NCBI GenBank assembly: GCA_964391735.1
Contig: CAYMNF010000078.1
Location: 1 to 6,525 of the forward strand
Source of the DNA: CAG-1031 sp964391735
GTDB taxonomy: Bacteria; Bacteroidota; Bacteroidia; Bacteroidales; Muribaculaceae
Reading direction: 5' to 3'
Length of the DNA: 6,525 nt
The notes under the pieces are model-generated. The model was given only the letters and a program-made list of their open reading frames with translations, was not told where the DNA came from and ran no database searches. Of the stretch, positions 1 through 6,525 are shown in pieces; position 1 is the first letter of the stretch; each line of letters begins with the position of its first letter. A program made the translations under genes and the position numbers.

Positions 1-1429
1 ATTTCTCTTTGAAATCGCGCTTCACGAAGTCGATGAACTTGTGTTTGAGCTTGGTACGCATGCCCCATACCTCCTCGTCGCTGACCTCGAAGATACCTTT
101 CCACGCTTCAGGATTGCTCTGGTCTTCAAAGACTTCCGGACCGAGTTTATTCCAGTAGAACTCTTTCCATTCCGAGGCGGCCCATGTATGCATGTGCACA
201 CCGTTGGTCACGTAGCTCACATGGCTCTCTTCGGGTGAGTACCCTTTCCAGACACCGGCAAACATTTTCTTGCTTACCTCGCCGTGCAGCCAGCTCACGC
301 CGTTGGCCTCCTGACTGGTCTTTAGAGCGAACACGCTCATGGAGAAGCGCTCGTTGGTGTCGGGGTTTTCACGGCCCATATTCATCAGGTCGTTCCACGA
401 AATCCCGAGCTTGGAGGGGAACTCGCCCAGATACTTCCCGGCCAGCGGCTCGTCGAAGTAATCGTGGCCTGCCGGTACGGGTGTATGCACCGTGTAGAGG
501 CTTGAAGCGCGCACCATCTCCATAGCGACATTGAAGCTCAGCTTATCTTTCTCAACGAAGTTGACCAGACGTTGGAGGTTGAGCAGTGCGGCATGACCTT
601 CGTTGGCATGATACACATCGGCCTTGATGCCGAGTCTCTCAAGCATATATATACCGCCGATACCCAACAGATACTCCTGCTTGATGCGGTTTTCCCAGTC
701 GCCGCCATAGAGCTTGTGGGTGATCTCGCGGTCGAACTGTGAGTTCATGTCAAAGTCTGTATCAAGCAGATACAGCTTCATGCGGCCCACGTTTACGCGC
801 CAAACATGGCTGTAGATGATGCGTCCGGGGTAGGGGACTTCCAGAATAAGCGGTTGGCCGCTCTCGTCCAGCACCTGCTCGATGGGCAGAGCATTGAAAT
901 CTTGAGCCTCATACACGGCAACCTGCTGGCCGTCAGAGAGTTTCTGGGTGAAGTATCCGTAGCGATACAGGAAACCAACGGCAGTCATGTCAACGCGGCT
1001 GTCTGATGCCTGTTTGATGTAGTCACCGGCAAGCACACCGAGACCGCCGGAGTAGATCTTCAGGCAGCTGCACAGACCGTACTCCATTGAGAAGTAGCTG
1101 ACCGAGGGGATATCGGTGTGCATAGGCTGGTCCATGTATGACTTGAACTCGGCGTGAACGCTGCTGATGCGTGCCATCCAGTCCGGGTCTTTCACAATCT
1201 CTTCAATACGCTCGGCACTGAGCTGCTGCAGCTGTTTTACGGGGTTCTCGCCCGTTGCGCGCCACAGGTCGTGGTCTAAATCGCGGAAGAGTGATTTACC
1301 GCTGCTGTTCCAAACCCACCAAAGGTTTTTTGCCAGTTCCTCAAGGGGTTTAAGTTGCTCAGGCAGATGAGCGTGCACAGTGACATCACGCCACACGGGG
1401 GTGTTTGTCTTGCTAACAGGAAGTTTCAT
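1..1429 (-). CDS. glgP: alpha-glucan (glycogen) phosphorylase, GT35 family, N-terminal part; 3' end cut by window edge
   Basis: Cytoplasmic enzyme that releases glucose-1-phosphate from the non-reducing ends of glycogen or maltodextrin. The frame is open for 476 codons from the ATG at 1429 to the window edge. The start is supported by the usual Bacteroidales N-terminus (MKLPVSKTNTPVWRDV). Visible family blocks are NLWWVWN (35-41), the YFSMEYGL and IYSGGLGVLAGD stretch (112-136), FLYRYGYFTQ (153-162), VWRVNVG (209-215), YGGDWENRIKQE (241-252), YHANEGHAAL (273-282), YTVHTPVPAGHD (312-323), SWLHGEVS (379-386) and VTNGVHMHTW (407-416). These fit the shorter, bacterial branch of phosphorylases that lacks the N-terminal regulatory extension of the muscle-type enzymes. 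Family members run to roughly 850 residues, so about 370 are missing here, including the PLP lysine. It lies 55 bp downstream of the glycogen synthase with no terminator between, so co-transcription is likely. Whether the natural substrate is glycogen or shorter maltodextrin cannot be told from sequence. Confidence 0.95.
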   Translation of the reverse strand, partial: MKLPVSKTNTPVWRDVTVHAHLPEQLKPLEELAKNLWWVWNSSGKSLFRDLDHDLWRATGENPVKQLQQLSAERIEEIVKDPDWMARISSVHAEFKSYMDQPMHTDIPSVSYFSMEYGLCSCLKIYSGGLGVLAGDYIKQASDSRVDMTAVGFLYRYGYFTQKLSDGQQVAVYEAQDFNALPIEQVLDESGQPLILEVPYPGRIIYSHVWRVNVGRMKLYLLDTDFDMNSQFDREITHKLYGGDWENRIKQEYLLGIGGIYMLERLGIKADVYHANEGHAALLNLQRLVNFVEKDKLSFNVAMEMVRASSLYTVHTPVPAGHDYFDEPLAGKYLGEFPSKLGISWNDLMNMGRENPDTNERFSMSVFALKTSQEANGVSWLHGEVSKKMFAGVWKGYSPEESHVSYVTNGVHMHTWAASEWKEFYWNKLGPEVFEDQSNPEAWKGIFEVSDEEVWGMRTKLKHKFIDFVKRDFKEK

Positions 1430-1484
1430 ATTGGGTGTAGTAGGTTATATTTTTTCGGTTTTGGTTATTTTTTCTGAAAACGGT

Positions 1485-3137
1485 TCAACCCCTTGAGGCA
1501 TTGCGCAGGGCAATCTCAAAGGCATCAATATAATAAGTGATAAAGTAGTTCCATGCCGTCTCGGCGGCGGTTGCCATTGCGGCATCACGTATCAGGGCTG
1601 TCTCGCGCGGCCCGTTCTGGTTAAGCTCCTGCAACGCATCGGCTATGCGCTCGGCAACCTCATGGTAGTTGCTGTCGGTGCGGTTAATGACGTTCACGCC
1701 CGAGCTGAGGAATTGATTCTCATGGCTGCGCAAAATCCATTGGCCGAAACCGCTCAGCGAGGTTGTGACGGTGGGCACGCCAAAGGCTATACTCTCAAGG
1801 GGGGTATATCCCCAGGGCTCATAGTAGCTGGCGAACACTGTGGCGTCCATGCCGATGAGCAGGTCATAATACTTGAAGTCAAATATCCCGTCTTGTCCGT
1901 TTAGGTAGCAGGGCACATAAATTATGTCAACACGTGTGTGGCCTGAGTTGTCGATGCCGAGGCGTGAGAGGTTGCTCTTGATGGCATCATTCTGGGGCTC
2001 GACAAGTTCATGCGTCACCACAGGGTCGGTAAGCGGGGTGCGGGTTTTTTGGCTGATGCGGGTGCGCAGGTCGGCACGCGGCCCCTTGCTCCAGGACGGC
2101 ACCATAATGAAGGCCAACACCTTGCGGCGCATCTTGCGGCGCCCTAACTGCTCCATGGCATCCAAAAAGACATCCAACCCCTTGTTGCGATACTCGCAGC
2201 GTCCCGAGGTGGCTACTATCAGGGTCTCTCCATCACCATACTTTTTCCCGGTAAGGGCTGAGGCAACTGTGCGCAGACGTGTACGGGCGCGGTTGCGGGC
2301 AGCCTCAAAGTGCTTTGAGTCGGGGACAAAGTCGCTCTCGAATCCGTTGGGGGTAACTACATCGGGCTTCAGCTCAAGCAACTGCTCACATTCTGTGGCC
2401 GTGACATCGCTCACAGTTGTGAAGCAATCGGCATTATGTGCTGCCGCACGCTCAAGTGAGTGCTTGCTCTCCATGTTCAGCTCACGGGCCATGCCGTTGC
2501 CGTTGTACCCCTTCAGGTAGTCATACAGCGGCTTGTTATTGCCACAGATGCTGCGGCCGATACAGGTGGCGTGTGTGGTGAACACGGTGGCTATGGTGGG
2601 GTCAAGCAGTTTCAGCTTAAGCAGCCCCATGCCGGTAGTCCACTCGTTGAAGTGGGCGATAACCCGCGCCGTGGGGGCCGGAGCATAGAAACGCCTCAGG
2701 TTTTCAATAACCAGGGCGCAGGCGCGGCCAAAGTCGCATCCTGAGTCATAGTCGCCATAGGCGTGCAGCGAGTCAACGCCAAAGCTCTCCCACATTTTTC
2801 CATAGTCGGCATTACGGGTAACACTCATGCCGGCAAACTTTACAAGCACCGCAATGGGCTTGCCGGGAACCAGCCATCGGCCGGTGCGCACGCTCACACC
2901 CTCGGGAAGGCGCAACTGCTTCTTCCAATCTTTGAGCAATGAGGCAACCTCTTTGAAGTCCGGTGCCGGGTGTTCTTCATCCCAAAGGTCCGGACCCATG
3001 AAAATCAAGCGCTCACCATAGAGCTTTTGCAGGGTCTTGGCCTTGGTTGACAGTACGGTGTAGATTCCTCCAACTTTGTTGCAAACCTCCCAGCTTGCTT
3101 CAACCAGGAGGTCAAGGTCTACTTTCTTTCTATCCAT
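1485..3137 (-). CDS. glycogen synthase, eukaryote-like GT3 family
   Basis: Cytoplasmic retaining glucosyltransferase of 550 residues that adds alpha-1,4-glucose to growing glycogen. It belongs to GT3 (yeast/animal Gys type), not to the usual bacterial GT5 GlgA. Seen: EASWEVCNKVGGIYTVLSTK (13-32), the N-terminal donor-binding loop; HFNEWTTGMGL (162-172), where animal enzymes have HFHEW; VFTTHATCIGRSICGNN (185-201); SGRCEYRNKGLDVF (311-324), with the phosphate-contacting Arg313 and Lys319; and SYYEPWGYTPLE (437-448), the E-x7-E catalytic motif (Glu440, Glu448), followed by TTSLSGFG (458-465). It is shorter than the animal enzymes, lacks their phosphorylated tails, and lacks the Arg cluster used for glucose-6-phosphate activation. 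The donor is probably UDP-glucose, as in other GT3 enzymes and as reported for glycogen synthesis in Prevotella bryantii; this is inference. The ATG at 3137 follows a promoter candidate closely and gives the expected N-terminus. It is the first gene of a probable two-gene (or longer) glycogen operon. Confidence 0.95.
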   Translation of the reverse strand: MDRKKVDLDLLVEASWEVCNKVGGIYTVLSTKAKTLQKLYGERLIFMGPDLWDEEHPAPDFKEVASLLKDWKKQLRLPEGVSVRTGRWLVPGKPIAVLVKFAGMSVTRNADYGKMWESFGVDSLHAYGDYDSGCDFGRACALVIENLRRFYAPAPTARVIAHFNEWTTGMGLLKLKLLDPTIATVFTTHATCIGRSICGNNKPLYDYLKGYNGNGMARELNMESKHSLERAAAHNADCFTTVSDVTATECEQLLELKPDVVTPNGFESDFVPDSKHFEAARNRARTRLRTVASALTGKKYGDGETLIVATSGRCEYRNKGLDVFLDAMEQLGRRKMRRKVLAFIMVPSWSKGPRADLRTRISQKTRTPLTDPVVTHELVEPQNDAIKSNLSRLGIDNSGHTRVDIIYVPCYLNGQDGIFDFKYYDLLIGMDATVFASYYEPWGYTPLESIAFGVPTVTTSLSGFGQWILRSHENQFLSSGVNVINRTDSNYHEVAERIADALQELNQNGPRETALIRDAAMATAAETAWNYFITYYIDAFEIALRNASRG

Positions 3138-3156
3138 AGATTGTACCTAATTACGG

Positions 3157-3202
3157 TGCAAATTTATGAATAAAATACAGAAACAAAAAATATAAATTTG
3201 CA
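3157..3202. repeat. 11-bp perfect inverted repeat around the glycogen promoter
   Basis: TGCAAATTTAT at 3157-3167 is the exact reverse complement of ATAAATTTGCA at 3192-3202; the arms are separated by 24 bp. One arm holds the whole -7 box of the glycogen operon promoter, and the other arm lies just upstream of the putative -33 element. The AT-rich arms and long spacer make a stable RNA hairpin unlikely. A paired protein-binding site or a chance duplication of the box in mirror orientation are both possible. Confidence 0.6.
3159..3187 (-). promoter_or_regulatory. putative Bacteroidetes-type promoter of the glycogen operon
   Basis: On the minus strand TAAATTTG (3166-3159) matches the Bacteroidetes -7 consensus TAnnTTTG exactly. 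A TTTG at 3187-3184 could be the -33 element, but the spacer is 17 bp, about two shorter than the usual 19 or so. The start point would fall near 3155-3153, giving a leader of roughly 15-20 nt before the ATG at 3137, with no clear Shine-Dalgarno sequence, as is normal in this phylum. The -7 match is seen directly; its use as a promoter is inferred. Confidence 0.55.
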
Positions 3203-3241
3203 AAAATGTTATAATGCGCTGATAATCAACCAATAAAAAAT

Positions 3242-3271
3242 AAACAAAAACCGACCGTGTCGGCCGGTTTT
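3242..3271 (-). terminator. rho-independent terminator of the DUF4105 gene
   Basis: Read on the minus strand, AAAACCGGCCG-ACA-CGGTCGG is followed by TTTTTGTTTA. The 7-bp G+C stem closes with one G-U pair in RNA and extends through A-U pairs from the flanking A and T runs; the loop is 3 nt. In the plus-strand transcript the G-U becomes an A-C mismatch, so the minus direction is favoured. It lies about 70 bp past the stop codon at 3342 and separates this gene from the glycogen operon promoter. Confidence 0.85.
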
Positions 3272-3341
3272 ATTTATGAATTTGCGAGTGTAAACTGTTG
3301 ATTATAACCGCATTGAATCTTATTTCCTAAACTGTAAAACT

Positions 3342-4535
3342 TTAAACTTTTTTGAGATTGCGCATAGCCTTTCCAAGGGGTGAGCCGATCACTACTGCTG
3401 CAGAGATAGCGAACAACCCAACGGCCAATGGAATAGAGTATGTTATCCCCGGGCCCACTATGCCATAAATTATCCAAACTGCCGCCAAGATGCACCTCAG
3501 ATACCGTTGACGTGGGCTGCGACCTTTGTGAGGAAGCAGAAGTAGGGGCAGGGGATTAAAGAGCAAGAAGTTATAATTGGCCCAACCCGCAAGTGCGGAG
3601 GGGCTTGCACATATTATGGTGAGAAGTACCCATCCTAACGTCAGAATAATGATATAGAATACCTGAACACCCCAAACAAACTTCGGACACTTCCCGGCTA
3701 TCCTGAGACCCAACGTAATAACCGAGAGGATGAGGAACACCAATGCCACAGCCATGGGGGTCACTCCCCGCGTGTTGTCGAGTTGTTTTGGACGTAACTG
3801 AATGTCGGGATGGAGAAAAAGGTGTCGGCTCTCCCCCTCAGGGTTCACAATATAATAGTCTTTCCACTCTGAGGCCAAAATGATAGGGAAGGAGTGGTTG
3901 TAGAGTAAGTCGGCAATATCTGCATCATTACCCAATGCCATAAGGATCATGGAACAGCGCCAGGGTCCTTCACCCTCGTTAGCATACTTTACCACCTCGC
4001 CGTTGGGGTGACCGATTATCGGGGAATTTAGAGCTTTAATTGCTGAGGGGTATAGTGCAATATCCAAGGCATGTAGAATATGTCCCGAGCATGACTCCTT
4101 TCTTATATTAAAAGGATGTACACCGCTCATAGTCAGCGAGTCGAGCACCTGCCATAGTCGTTGTTTTTCAAGGGGTTTGAGGTTGAGGGGCAACGCTGAA
4201 ATCGTTCTACCTTCTTCCCGAAATTGCTTGAGGTATTCCTCGGTGGGCCAGCTCATAAAACGTCCATCGACATTCTTAAAGAGTTGCGTCATGCCGTCGG
4301 CTTGTTCATTCTCAAAAGAAAAACAATAGTCAAGGTCAGCAGCAGGGCATTGCATGCGAATAAACGTGTGGCCTGCAACCTGATATATGGCCTTTCCCGG
4401 GGAGGATATTAGCATGGTGGCGTGTATAAAATCAGGGTCATTGGGGTCACCCGCCAACTCGGCATAGGTTGCCGGTGATGAAATGAGCCCCATCAATATC
4501 AGCACCACAGTGCGCAATAGGTTTTTAGCTTGCAT
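3342..4535 (-). CDS. DUF4105 (Lnb N-terminal periplasmic domain-like) protein with C-terminal membrane segments
   Basis: A 397-residue envelope protein of unknown function. Residues 1-25 form a Sec signal peptide (hydrophobic 9-20, likely cleavage after TYA). Residues about 36-250 look like the DUF4105 domain: LISSPGKAIYQVAGHTFIRM (42-61) matches the family's 'SPG..ly..fGH.aiR' opening; EEGRTISALPLNL (107-119) and KESCSGHILHALDIAL (146-161) match its later blocks, so His56 and Cys149 are the conserved polar pair. The C-terminal part has about five hydrophobic segments (260-280, 287-309, 322-335, 347-364, 366-384). The NYNFLLFNPLPLLLLP stretch (320-335) resembles the 'N.NLLWaNPL' signature of these proteins, and the last residues are basic (KAMRNLKKV). 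The expected topology is a periplasmic domain anchored in the inner membrane. It is flanked by two terminators, so it is probably its own transcription unit. The family call rests on remembered motifs; no biochemical role can be assigned. Confidence 0.8.
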   Translation of the reverse strand: MQAKNLLRTVVLILMGLISSPATYAELAGDPNDPDFIHATMLISSPGKAIYQVAGHTFIRMQCPAADLDYCFSFENEQADGMTQLFKNVDGRFMSWPTEEYLKQFREEGRTISALPLNLKPLEKQRLWQVLDSLTMSGVHPFNIRKESCSGHILHALDIALYPSAIKALNSPIIGHPNGEVVKYANEGEGPWRCSMILMALGNDADIADLLYNHSFPIILASEWKDYYIVNPEGESRHLFLHPDIQLRPKQLDNTRGVTPMAVALVFLILSVITLGLRIAGKCPKFVWGVQVFYIIILTLGWVLLTIICASPSALAGWANYNFLLFNPLPLLLLPHKGRSPRQRYLRCILAAVWIIYGIVGPGITYSIPLAVGLFAISAAVVIGSPLGKAMRNLKKV

Positions 4536-4539
4536 ATTG

Positions 4540-4547
4540 CAAAGTTA
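4540..4547 (-). promoter_or_regulatory. possible -7 box directly upstream of the DUF4105 gene
   Basis: TAACTTTG on the minus strand (4547-4540) fits the Bacteroidetes -7 consensus TAnnTTTG and ends only four bases before the ATG at 4535. No TTTG is present at the expected -33 distance; the nearest one, at 4587-4584, is 36 bp away in the loop of the upstream terminator. If the box is used, the transcript would start at or within a few bases of the start codon. It may instead be a chance match. Confidence 0.3.
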
Positions 4548-4552
4548 ACTAT

Positions 4553-4599
4553 TTTAGAAATAAAGGAGGATTTCGACCCCTTTCAAATCGAAATCCTCC
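4553..4599 (-). terminator. strong rho-independent terminator of the secreted-protein gene
   Basis: A perfect 12-bp stem pairs GGAGGATTTCGA (4565-4576) with TCGAAATCCTCC (4588-4599) across an 11-nt loop. On the minus strand the stem is followed at once by TTTATTTCT, a U-rich tail. It begins 22 bp past the stop codon at 4622 and ends about 18 bp before the next start codon at 4535, so it should strongly reduce read-through into the DUF4105 gene. Confidence 0.85.
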
Positions 4600-4621
4600 C
4601 GGTAAAAAACTCTTTATAGTA

Positions 4622-6490
4622 TTACTGATAAAGAATCTTTTTGCCGTTTACAAAATATATGTTGCCGGGCAGCATCTGTTGAACGCGTCGGCCATAAATG
4701 TCATAGATGGCCCCGTCAGTAGGGGTTTGGGTCTCGATAATCAGGTCTTCAAGACCGGCAGTGTTGGTGGCAATACGAATGTTGCTGCGTTGTGCGGCAG
4801 GGATGTTCGTTACATCAAGGTAGGCGCGGTTGGCATCCAGCCGGTCCCCGTCGTTCATTTTGTAGAAGCCAACTACCAAGTCGTTGTTGCATGAGAGCAC
4901 ACGCATGTTGTTGTTGAAAGTGGCCTTGTCGGTGTCCCCTTTCTTTTTGTTCAGCTGGAATTCACCCTTCAGCAGGTTAGACTCAAGGGCCGGATAATCC
5001 TCCATTGAGGGAATCATGCGGTTCTCAATGGCGGTGGTACCGGGACACTTCAACAGAACTGCTGTGTAGGCCGGAACCTTGCCATCCTTAATCTTCTCAA
5101 GCACGGCCACCGGCTCACCATTCTCCTGCAATATCTCGGGAACATAGTATGCTTCCATACCCTCGTCATACAGATAGTAGGGGAATGAGGTGTACATCGT
5201 TGACCAATATCCACCTTCAAAGAACATGTCGGCAGAAGGGGTTGCGCCATAGTAGAAGCGGTCAACATGTTCCTCATCAATCGGTTCAAGGTCAAAATAA
5301 GCATCGGCATCCGTGTATATATTACCTGCATGGTCACTACGCACATACAAGTATCCAATTGCTGATGAAGCGTGTTCATCAGATGCAACTTGAACTTTTG
5401 AATAGTCGCTACCTGAAACAAATTTGTAGTTACCTACATATTCTCCGGTTTGTAGAGTGATGGAGTAATTGCTGAGAATTTCCTTGGTGCCGGTACCCTG
5501 TGCTTCCAGATAAATATTGTTGGCGATTATTTGGTTGTTAACGTAAACTTCAGAGATGTTATAACTTGCCGCGGTCATCTTGAGTATTGAGGCGGGATTT
5601 GAATAATCTTTTCTTTCAGTAAGATCCAGGGCTCCGTCAATTTGACGTGAACTTGTAGAAGAGGACATTGATTTCGTGGGATCAAAGTTACCGGTCACTT
5701 GCCAATATTGGTCGTTAAATGTCCAACGTACGCGGTAATATCCATCGCCATGTATCAGGGGCACAAATTTATAATTGGCTGTGAAGATCTCTTCGTTACA
5801 ATCTTCAGGAATAGTGTAGGTAAATACCTCCTCGGTTGATACGAGTTCGTTCGCTTTATTGTACCAGCCGTCAAAGACAACAGAACGGCCCATATTTAGA
5901 GTACCATAACCGCAACCTGTCGTTTGGCGTACAGCCGTCAGTATCACTGTGTCTCCAACTTTATTGGCTTTGTTGCTTATTTTGGTAGCGGTGGGTGAAG
6001 CAAATAATCCACTTTGCACCTGAAGCGGGGGTGTGGGTATAAACTCGGCCTGAAGTTGAAGAAGGGCTGCCGAAGTACCAATTTCGTCCTCAGAGGCAGC
6101 GGTGGTCGTTACATTCCGGTTGTAGGGAGTGACAAGAGATGCTTGAGATGTCTTGCCGGTAGTATTGTTTACCAACATCCATCGGTTGAAGATGTATCCC
6201 TCCTCAGGCTGAGCATAGAAATAATATGTATGAGTAGCCTTGGTGGGAGCAGTGTCACCCTCGTCCTCGCGGTTGTATGGCAACTCCATAGACTCTTTAT
6301 AATCTAATGTGCCTGTAGCCGGCGCGTTTGCCGAGATATATACCTTTCCGCTACCTGTGGGCGTGGCCGTTGCTGTGGCCTTTGAGTAGAAGGTAGCCTT
6401 CTCCTTGCTTCCGATGTTTGCATAGGCAATTTCAGTGCCCGAAAGTGTCAGTATGGTAATGAGAGAAAAGACTCTGAAAAAAGACTTCAT
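4622..6490 (-). CDS. secreted/surface protein with InlB-like repeats and Bacteroidales C-terminal segment, function unknown
   Basis: A 622-residue exported protein. Residues 1-24 are a Sec signal peptide (hydrophobic 8-17, cleavage likely after AYA); there is no lipobox cysteine, so it is not a lipoprotein. Two segments resemble InlB B-repeat-type bacterial repeats: about 85-150, around YFYAQPEEGYIFNRWMLV (90-107), and about 163-242, around VVFDGWYNKA (204-213) and EIFTANYKF (234-242). Residues 427-490 (GYWSTMYTSFPYYLYDEGME, then KVPAYTAVLLK) and 540-560 (VGFYKMNDGDRLDANRAYLD) follow a pattern common in exported Bacteroidales proteins, in which 'GFYk..g..l.a.rAYL' recurs. The last 30 residues (AIYDIYGRRVQQMLPGNIYF, then VNGKKILYQ) form the short C-terminal segment seen on many such proteins and resemble a reduced type IX secretion signal. 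No catalytic motif is recognised; adhesion or glycan contact at the surface is speculation. The ATG at 6490 gives a well-formed signal peptide. Its 35-bp visible upstream region has no clear -7 box. Confidence 0.85.
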   Translation of the reverse strand: MKSFFRVFSLITILTLSGTEIAYANIGSKEKATFYSKATATATPTGSGKVYISANAPATGTLDYKESMELPYNREDEGDTAPTKATHTYYFYAQPEEGYIFNRWMLVNNTTGKTSQASLVTPYNRNVTTTAASEDEIGTSAALLQLQAEFIPTPPLQVQSGLFASPTATKISNKANKVGDTVILTAVRQTTGCGYGTLNMGRSVVFDGWYNKANELVSTEEVFTYTIPEDCNEEIFTANYKFVPLIHGDGYYRVRWTFNDQYWQVTGNFDPTKSMSSSTSSRQIDGALDLTERKDYSNPASILKMTAASYNISEVYVNNQIIANNIYLEAQGTGTKEILSNYSITLQTGEYVGNYKFVSGSDYSKVQVASDEHASSAIGYLYVRSDHAGNIYTDADAYFDLEPIDEEHVDRFYYGATPSADMFFEGGYWSTMYTSFPYYLYDEGMEAYYVPEILQENGEPVAVLEKIKDGKVPAYTAVLLKCPGTTAIENRMIPSMEDYPALESNLLKGEFQLNKKKGDTDKATFNNNMRVLSCNNDLVVGFYKMNDGDRLDANRAYLDVTNIPAAQRSNIRIATNTAGLEDLIIETQTPTDGAIYDIYGRRVQQMLPGNIYFVNGKKILYQ

Positions 6491-6525
6491 ATATGCTTGA
6501 AAAAGAGTATAGTTGTGGCTTTAAT

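Noticed and set aside
184..525. Plus-strand open frame of 113 codons
   Set aside because: It is antisense to the phosphorylase, whose conserved blocks cover this stretch; the translation is Arg/Ser-rich without a motif.
1924..2520. Plus-strand open frame of 198 codons
   Set aside because: It lies wholly antisense to the GT3 glycogen synthase, whose family motifs are clear throughout. The translation is rich in Arg and Ser with no recognisable domain, typical of an antisense shadow in GC-rich coding DNA.
3193..3200. TAAATTTG on the plus strand as a promoter for a rightward gene
   Set aside because: No plus-strand gene follows and no TTTG lies about 20 bp upstream. It is explained as the mirror arm of the inverted repeat.
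4561..4570. AAAGGAGGA on the plus strand as a ribosome binding site
   Set aside because: No plausible plus-strand gene begins just downstream, and the bases form one arm of the minus-strand terminator stem.
5050..5421. Minus-strand open frame of 123 codons in another frame
   Set aside because: It is nested inside the 622-residue secreted protein on the same strand, which has a signal peptide and recognisable repeats. The nested translation shows no domain.
1..6525. A defence, toxin-antitoxin or other novel multi-gene system
   Set aside because: The genes are a glycogen operon plus two separately terminated envelope genes; no shared regulation or known system components are visible.

Overview
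All four genes in this window read on the minus strand, and the protein families point to a Bacteroidales bacterium (Bacteroidetes). The evidence is a eukaryote-like GT3 glycogen synthase beside a Bacteroides-type alpha-glucan phosphorylase, a DUF4105 membrane protein, a secreted protein ending in a short Bacteroidales-style C-terminal segment, and two -7 boxes of the Bacteroidetes TAnnTTTG type. The coding style looks more like the Muribaculaceae/Prevotellaceae range than a low-GC Bacteroides, but the genus cannot be fixed from this window.

Layout in the direction of transcription, from the right edge to the left: (1) 6490-4622, a 622-residue secreted or surface protein with InlB-like repeats. 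It ends in a strong 12-bp hairpin terminator just past its stop. (2) 4535-3342, a 397-residue DUF4105 protein with a signal peptide, a periplasmic domain and about five C-terminal membrane segments. It ends in a G+C hairpin followed by a U-rich run. (3) A compact regulatory gap with a -7/-33 promoter candidate inside an 11-bp inverted repeat. (4) 3137-1485, the GT3 glycogen synthase. (5) 1429 to the left edge, the N-terminal 476 residues of an alpha-glucan phosphorylase. Its C-terminal part, including the PLP-binding lysine, lies outside the window.

Genes 4 and 5 are separated by only 55 bp with no terminator, so they probably form one glycogen operon: one enzyme extends alpha-1,4-glucan and the other releases glucose-1-phosphate from it. 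Genes 1 and 2 are envelope or secreted proteins, each followed by its own terminator, with no visible link to glycogen metabolism. Every gap between genes is shorter than 300 bp. I see no RNA genes, mobile elements, CRISPR arrays or multi-gene novel system. The points most worth a second look are the palindromic promoter region, the conserved His/Cys pair of the DUF4105 protein, the loss of the regulatory arginine cluster in the glycogen synthase, and a -7-like box that almost touches a start codon.
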